Positions 13,501-15,479 of a DNA stretch of 15,479 nt are shown here, in pieces. The stretch comes from CAXRGH01 sp964230195 (GTDB lineage: Bacteria; Pseudomonadota; Gammaproteobacteria; Enterobacterales; Alteromonadaceae), in NCBI GenBank assembly GCA_964230195.1, contig CAXRGH010000022.1, positions 1 to 15,479 of the forward strand. Reading direction: 5' to 3'. Under the pieces are notes generated by a model, which saw only the letters and a list, made by a program, of their open reading frames with translations, did no database searches and had not been told where the DNA came from. The position numbers and the translations under genes were made by a program. Each line of letters starts with the position of its first letter. Within the stretch, counting starts at the first letter, position 1.

Positions 13501-15479
13501 ATGAGTTTTGATTTGGATCAAGATATATTACAAGACTTTTTAGTTGAAGCTGGTGAGATTCTAGAGCAACTTCAAGAACAGCTCGTTGAACTTGAAAACG
13601 ACCCAAACAACGCCGACTTACTGAATGCAATTTTTCGTGGTTATCATACGGTTAAAGGTGGCGCAGGATTTTTATCTCTGACTGAACTGGTTGATGTGTG
13701 TCATGGTGCGGAAAATATTTTTGACGTTATGCGTAATGGTCAAAGAACCTTAACTCCGGCACTGATGGACCTTATTTTGCAAGCGACAGATGTAGTCGTG
13801 CAGATGTTTGATGAGGTGAAATCAGGACAACCAATATCACCGGCAGATTCTGGATTGATCCAACAACTGCATAAATTTAGTCAACCTGAAACTGACGGTG
13901 AAGTTATCGATGTACCGGCGTCCGCCATTACGGCTGAACCTGCAGTGATACCCCAACAAGAAGCGGTAACATCAAAAAAAACAATTAGCGAGCCCCTGAC
14001 GTCGGGCGGGTCCATTGATGAAATCACCGAGGATGAATTTGAAGCTTTGCTTGACGAGTTACATGGCTCGGGGCCGATTTCCGCGCCTTTCTCGGAGCCA
14101 ACCCAGTCTCAGCAAGCGCCGGCATCTGAGGAAGCTAGTAGCAGTAGCTCAAATGATGATTTAATTTCCGACGATGAGTTTGAAAATTTACTTGATGAAA
14201 TTCATGGCGCTGGCCAATTCTCTAGCCCGAGTTCGGACGCTAAATCTGAATCAGAGTCCGTTGCCATTGTCAATCAGTCGGAAGCAAAAGCCGAAACACA
14301 AAGCCCGAATGGCGAAGAGCTGATTACTGATGATGAATTTGATGCGCTACTGGATGAACTTCATGGTAGCGGTAACGGCCCGTCGGCGGTCAAAGCTCAA
14401 AACATATCCCCGTCAGATAAACCGGATGGCGTTGAACAAACAGCGTCAACTGATGATGCCACACCAGCACCATCAACGATTGATACTTCAACGAGTAGTA
14501 AACCAGAAGTTAAGAAAGTACAGGCTTCAAAGGTTTCCGCAACGGCTCCTGCAAAACCCCAGACAAAACCCGCAGCGAAATCGGCGACACAGGCACCTGC
14601 CGCAGAAACAACAGTTCGAGTTGATACTAAGCGCCTTGATAAAATCATGAATATGGTTGGAGAACTGGTACTTGTTCGAAACCGGTTATTGAGTCTTGGT
14701 GTTAATGTTGAAGATGAGCACATGAGTAAAGCGATCGGTAACCTAGACGTGGTTACTGGAGATTTACAAGGTGCGGTCATGAAAACTCGGATGCAACCCA
14801 TCAAGAAAGTGTTTGGACGTTTCCCTCGAGTGGTCCGTGATTTAGCAAGAGCGTTGGACAAAGATATTTCCCTAAACCTCCGTGGTGAGGAGACGGATCT
14901 CGATAAAAACTTAGTTGAGGCACTAGCTGACCCGTTGGTGCACTTAGTGAGAAACTCTGTTGATCACGGAATTGAGTTACCAGCAGAGCGTGAGGCCGCA
15001 GGCAAACCTCGTACAGGTCAAGTTACCCTGGCAGCTGCACAAGAGGGTGACCATATCTTATTGACCATTGAAGACGATGGTAAAGGCATGGATGCAGAGA
15101 AATTGAAATCCATTGCCATAGAGCGGGGTGTCATTGACCATGATCAAGCATCAAGAATGCTGGATCAAGACGCATTCAATTTGATTTTTGCCCCTGGTTT
15201 CTCAACCAAAACAGAGATATCCGACATTTCCGGACGTGGCGTGGGAATGGATGTGGTGAAAACTAAAATAACCCAACTGAATGGTGCGATTGATATCCAC
15301 TCAGAACTTGGAGTGGGTACGCGTTTACAAATCAAAGTACCCCTGACCCTTGCCATTCTTCCAACGCTCATGATTATTGTTGGCAAACAGACTTTCGCGT
15401 TACCTTTGGCTGCTGTCGATGAGATCATTAATCTTGAACTTAAGAAAACCAACACCGTTGATGGTCAGTTGACTATGAT
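13501..15479 (+). CDS. cheA: Chemotaxis histidine kinase CheA (3' partial)
   Basis: CheA is the receptor-coupled kinase that phosphorylates CheY (and CheB). The frame has no stop before the window end; 659 residues are visible. P1 (about 1-130) has the phospho-acceptor H49 in YHTVKGGAG. A low-complexity linker of about 240 residues then carries three copies of an acidic motif (175-191, 222-238 and 275-291); no folded P2 domain is recognisable there. P3 starts near 372 (RVDTKRLDKIMNMVGELV). The P4 ATPase domain has the N box with N485 in VRNSVDHG, the G1 box DDGKG from about D526, the APGFSTK F-box region, and the G2 box GRGVGMD from 578. P5, the CheW-like domain, begins near 617 (LAILPTLMIIVG) and is cut by the window edge. 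ATG 13501 follows GGAGAGG, 11 bases after cheZ. Confidence 0.97.
   Translation, partial: MSFDLDQDILQDFLVEAGEILEQLQEQLVELENDPNNADLLNAIFRGYHTVKGGAGFLSLTELVDVCHGAENIFDVMRNGQRTLTPALMDLILQATDVVVQMFDEVKSGQPISPADSGLIQQLHKFSQPETDGEVIDVPASAITAEPAVIPQQEAVTSKKTISEPLTSGGSIDEITEDEFEALLDELHGSGPISAPFSEPTQSQQAPASEEASSSSSNDDLISDDEFENLLDEIHGAGQFSSPSSDAKSESESVAIVNQSEAKAETQSPNGEELITDDEFDALLDELHGSGNGPSAVKAQNISPSDKPDGVEQTASTDDATPAPSTIDTSTSSKPEVKKVQASKVSATAPAKPQTKPAAKSATQAPAAETTVRVDTKRLDKIMNMVGELVLVRNRLLSLGVNVEDEHMSKAIGNLDVVTGDLQGAVMKTRMQPIKKVFGRFPRVVRDLARALDKDISLNLRGEETDLDKNLVEALADPLVHLVRNSVDHGIELPAEREAAGKPRTGQVTLAAAQEGDHILLTIEDDGKGMDAEKLKSIAIERGVIDHDQASRMLDQDAFNLIFAPGFSTKTEISDISGRGVGMDVVKTKITQLNGAIDIHSELGVGTRLQIKVPLTLAILPTLMIIVGKQTFALPLAAVDEIINLELKKTNTVDGQLTM
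14023..14373 (+). repeat. Three spaced copies of an acidic DEFxxLLDELHG motif within CheA
   Basis: Three 17-codon segments encode nearly the same peptide: ITEDEFEALLDELHGSG (14023-14073), ISDDEFENLLDEIHGAG (14164-14214) and ITDDEFDALLDELHGSG (14323-14373). They are spaced 47 and 53 codons apart and separated by Ser/Pro/Gln/Ala-rich sequence with no similarity among the spacers. The DNA copies use different synonymous codons, so conservation is at the peptide level and the duplication is old or under selection. The motif is predicted to form a short acidic amphipathic helix ending at His-Gly. In sequence it resembles the CheY-binding segments of FliM and CheZ in this window. It could be a CheY docking site or a binding site for a polar-localisation partner. 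Confidence 0.85.

Noticed and set aside
14330..14650. 106-codon + strand frame within cheA
   Set aside because: It is a basic, Gln/Arg-rich frame produced by reading the CheA linker out of frame; the CheA frame is continuous and conserved on both sides.
14397..14861. 154-codon open frame on the - strand within cheA
   Set aside because: It lies wholly opposite well-conserved CheA linker and P3 sequence, has a low-complexity Thr/Ser/Ala product and no ribosome site; it is a shadow of cheA.
1..15479. A novel defence, mobile or biosynthetic system
   Set aside because: Every gene belongs to a known flagellar or chemotaxis family in a known order; there are no transposases, integrases, direct-repeat arrays or unexplained genes. 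Novelty here is limited to motif-level features, chiefly in CheA.

Overview
This window is a flagellar and chemotaxis locus on the + strand. It is about 15.5 kb long with moderate GC, and genes fill almost all of it. The gene order is fliK-fliL-fliM-fliN-fliO-fliP-fliQ-fliR-flhB, then flhA-flhF-flhG-fliA-cheY-cheZ-cheA. That order, the presence of flhF and flhG (which set pole and number of polar flagella), a sigma-54 type promoter before flhA, and the cheY and cheZ sequences all point to a polarly flagellated marine gammaproteobacterium. An Alteromonadales-like or Vibrio/Shewanella-like host fits best; the genus cannot be decided from the sequence alone. The first gene (fliK) and last gene (cheA) run off the window.

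Region 1 (1-7063) encodes the hook-length ruler FliK, the stator-associated FliL, the C-ring switch proteins FliM and FliN, and the integral membrane part of the flagellar type III export gate (FliO, FliP, FliQ, FliR, FlhB). Genes are separated by 4-31 bases, or overlap, except for a 99-base gap between fliK and fliL. This is one transcription unit whose promoter lies upstream of the window.

Region 2 (7064-15479) begins with a 114-base gap holding a very good sigma-54 (RpoN) promoter. It is followed by flhA (the export-gate nonamer), flhF and flhG (SRP-like GTPase and MinD-like ATPase), fliA (sigma-28), and the chemotaxis genes cheY, cheZ and cheA. Placing fliA under a sigma-54 promoter gives the usual hierarchy: RpoN-dependent middle genes make the sigma factor for the late genes. 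An 83-base gap of extreme AT content separates fliA from cheY and may hold a secondary promoter.

Most of the window is well-conserved housekeeping motility DNA, and I found no mobile element, CRISPR array, RNA gene or unknown gene. The most interesting feature is in CheA. The linker of about 240 residues between its phosphotransfer (P1) and dimerisation (P3) domains appears to lack a P2 domain. It carries three spaced copies of a 17-residue acidic motif. That motif resembles the CheY-binding ends of FliM and CheZ encoded in the same window, so it may be a set of short CheY docking sites or a polar-localisation element.
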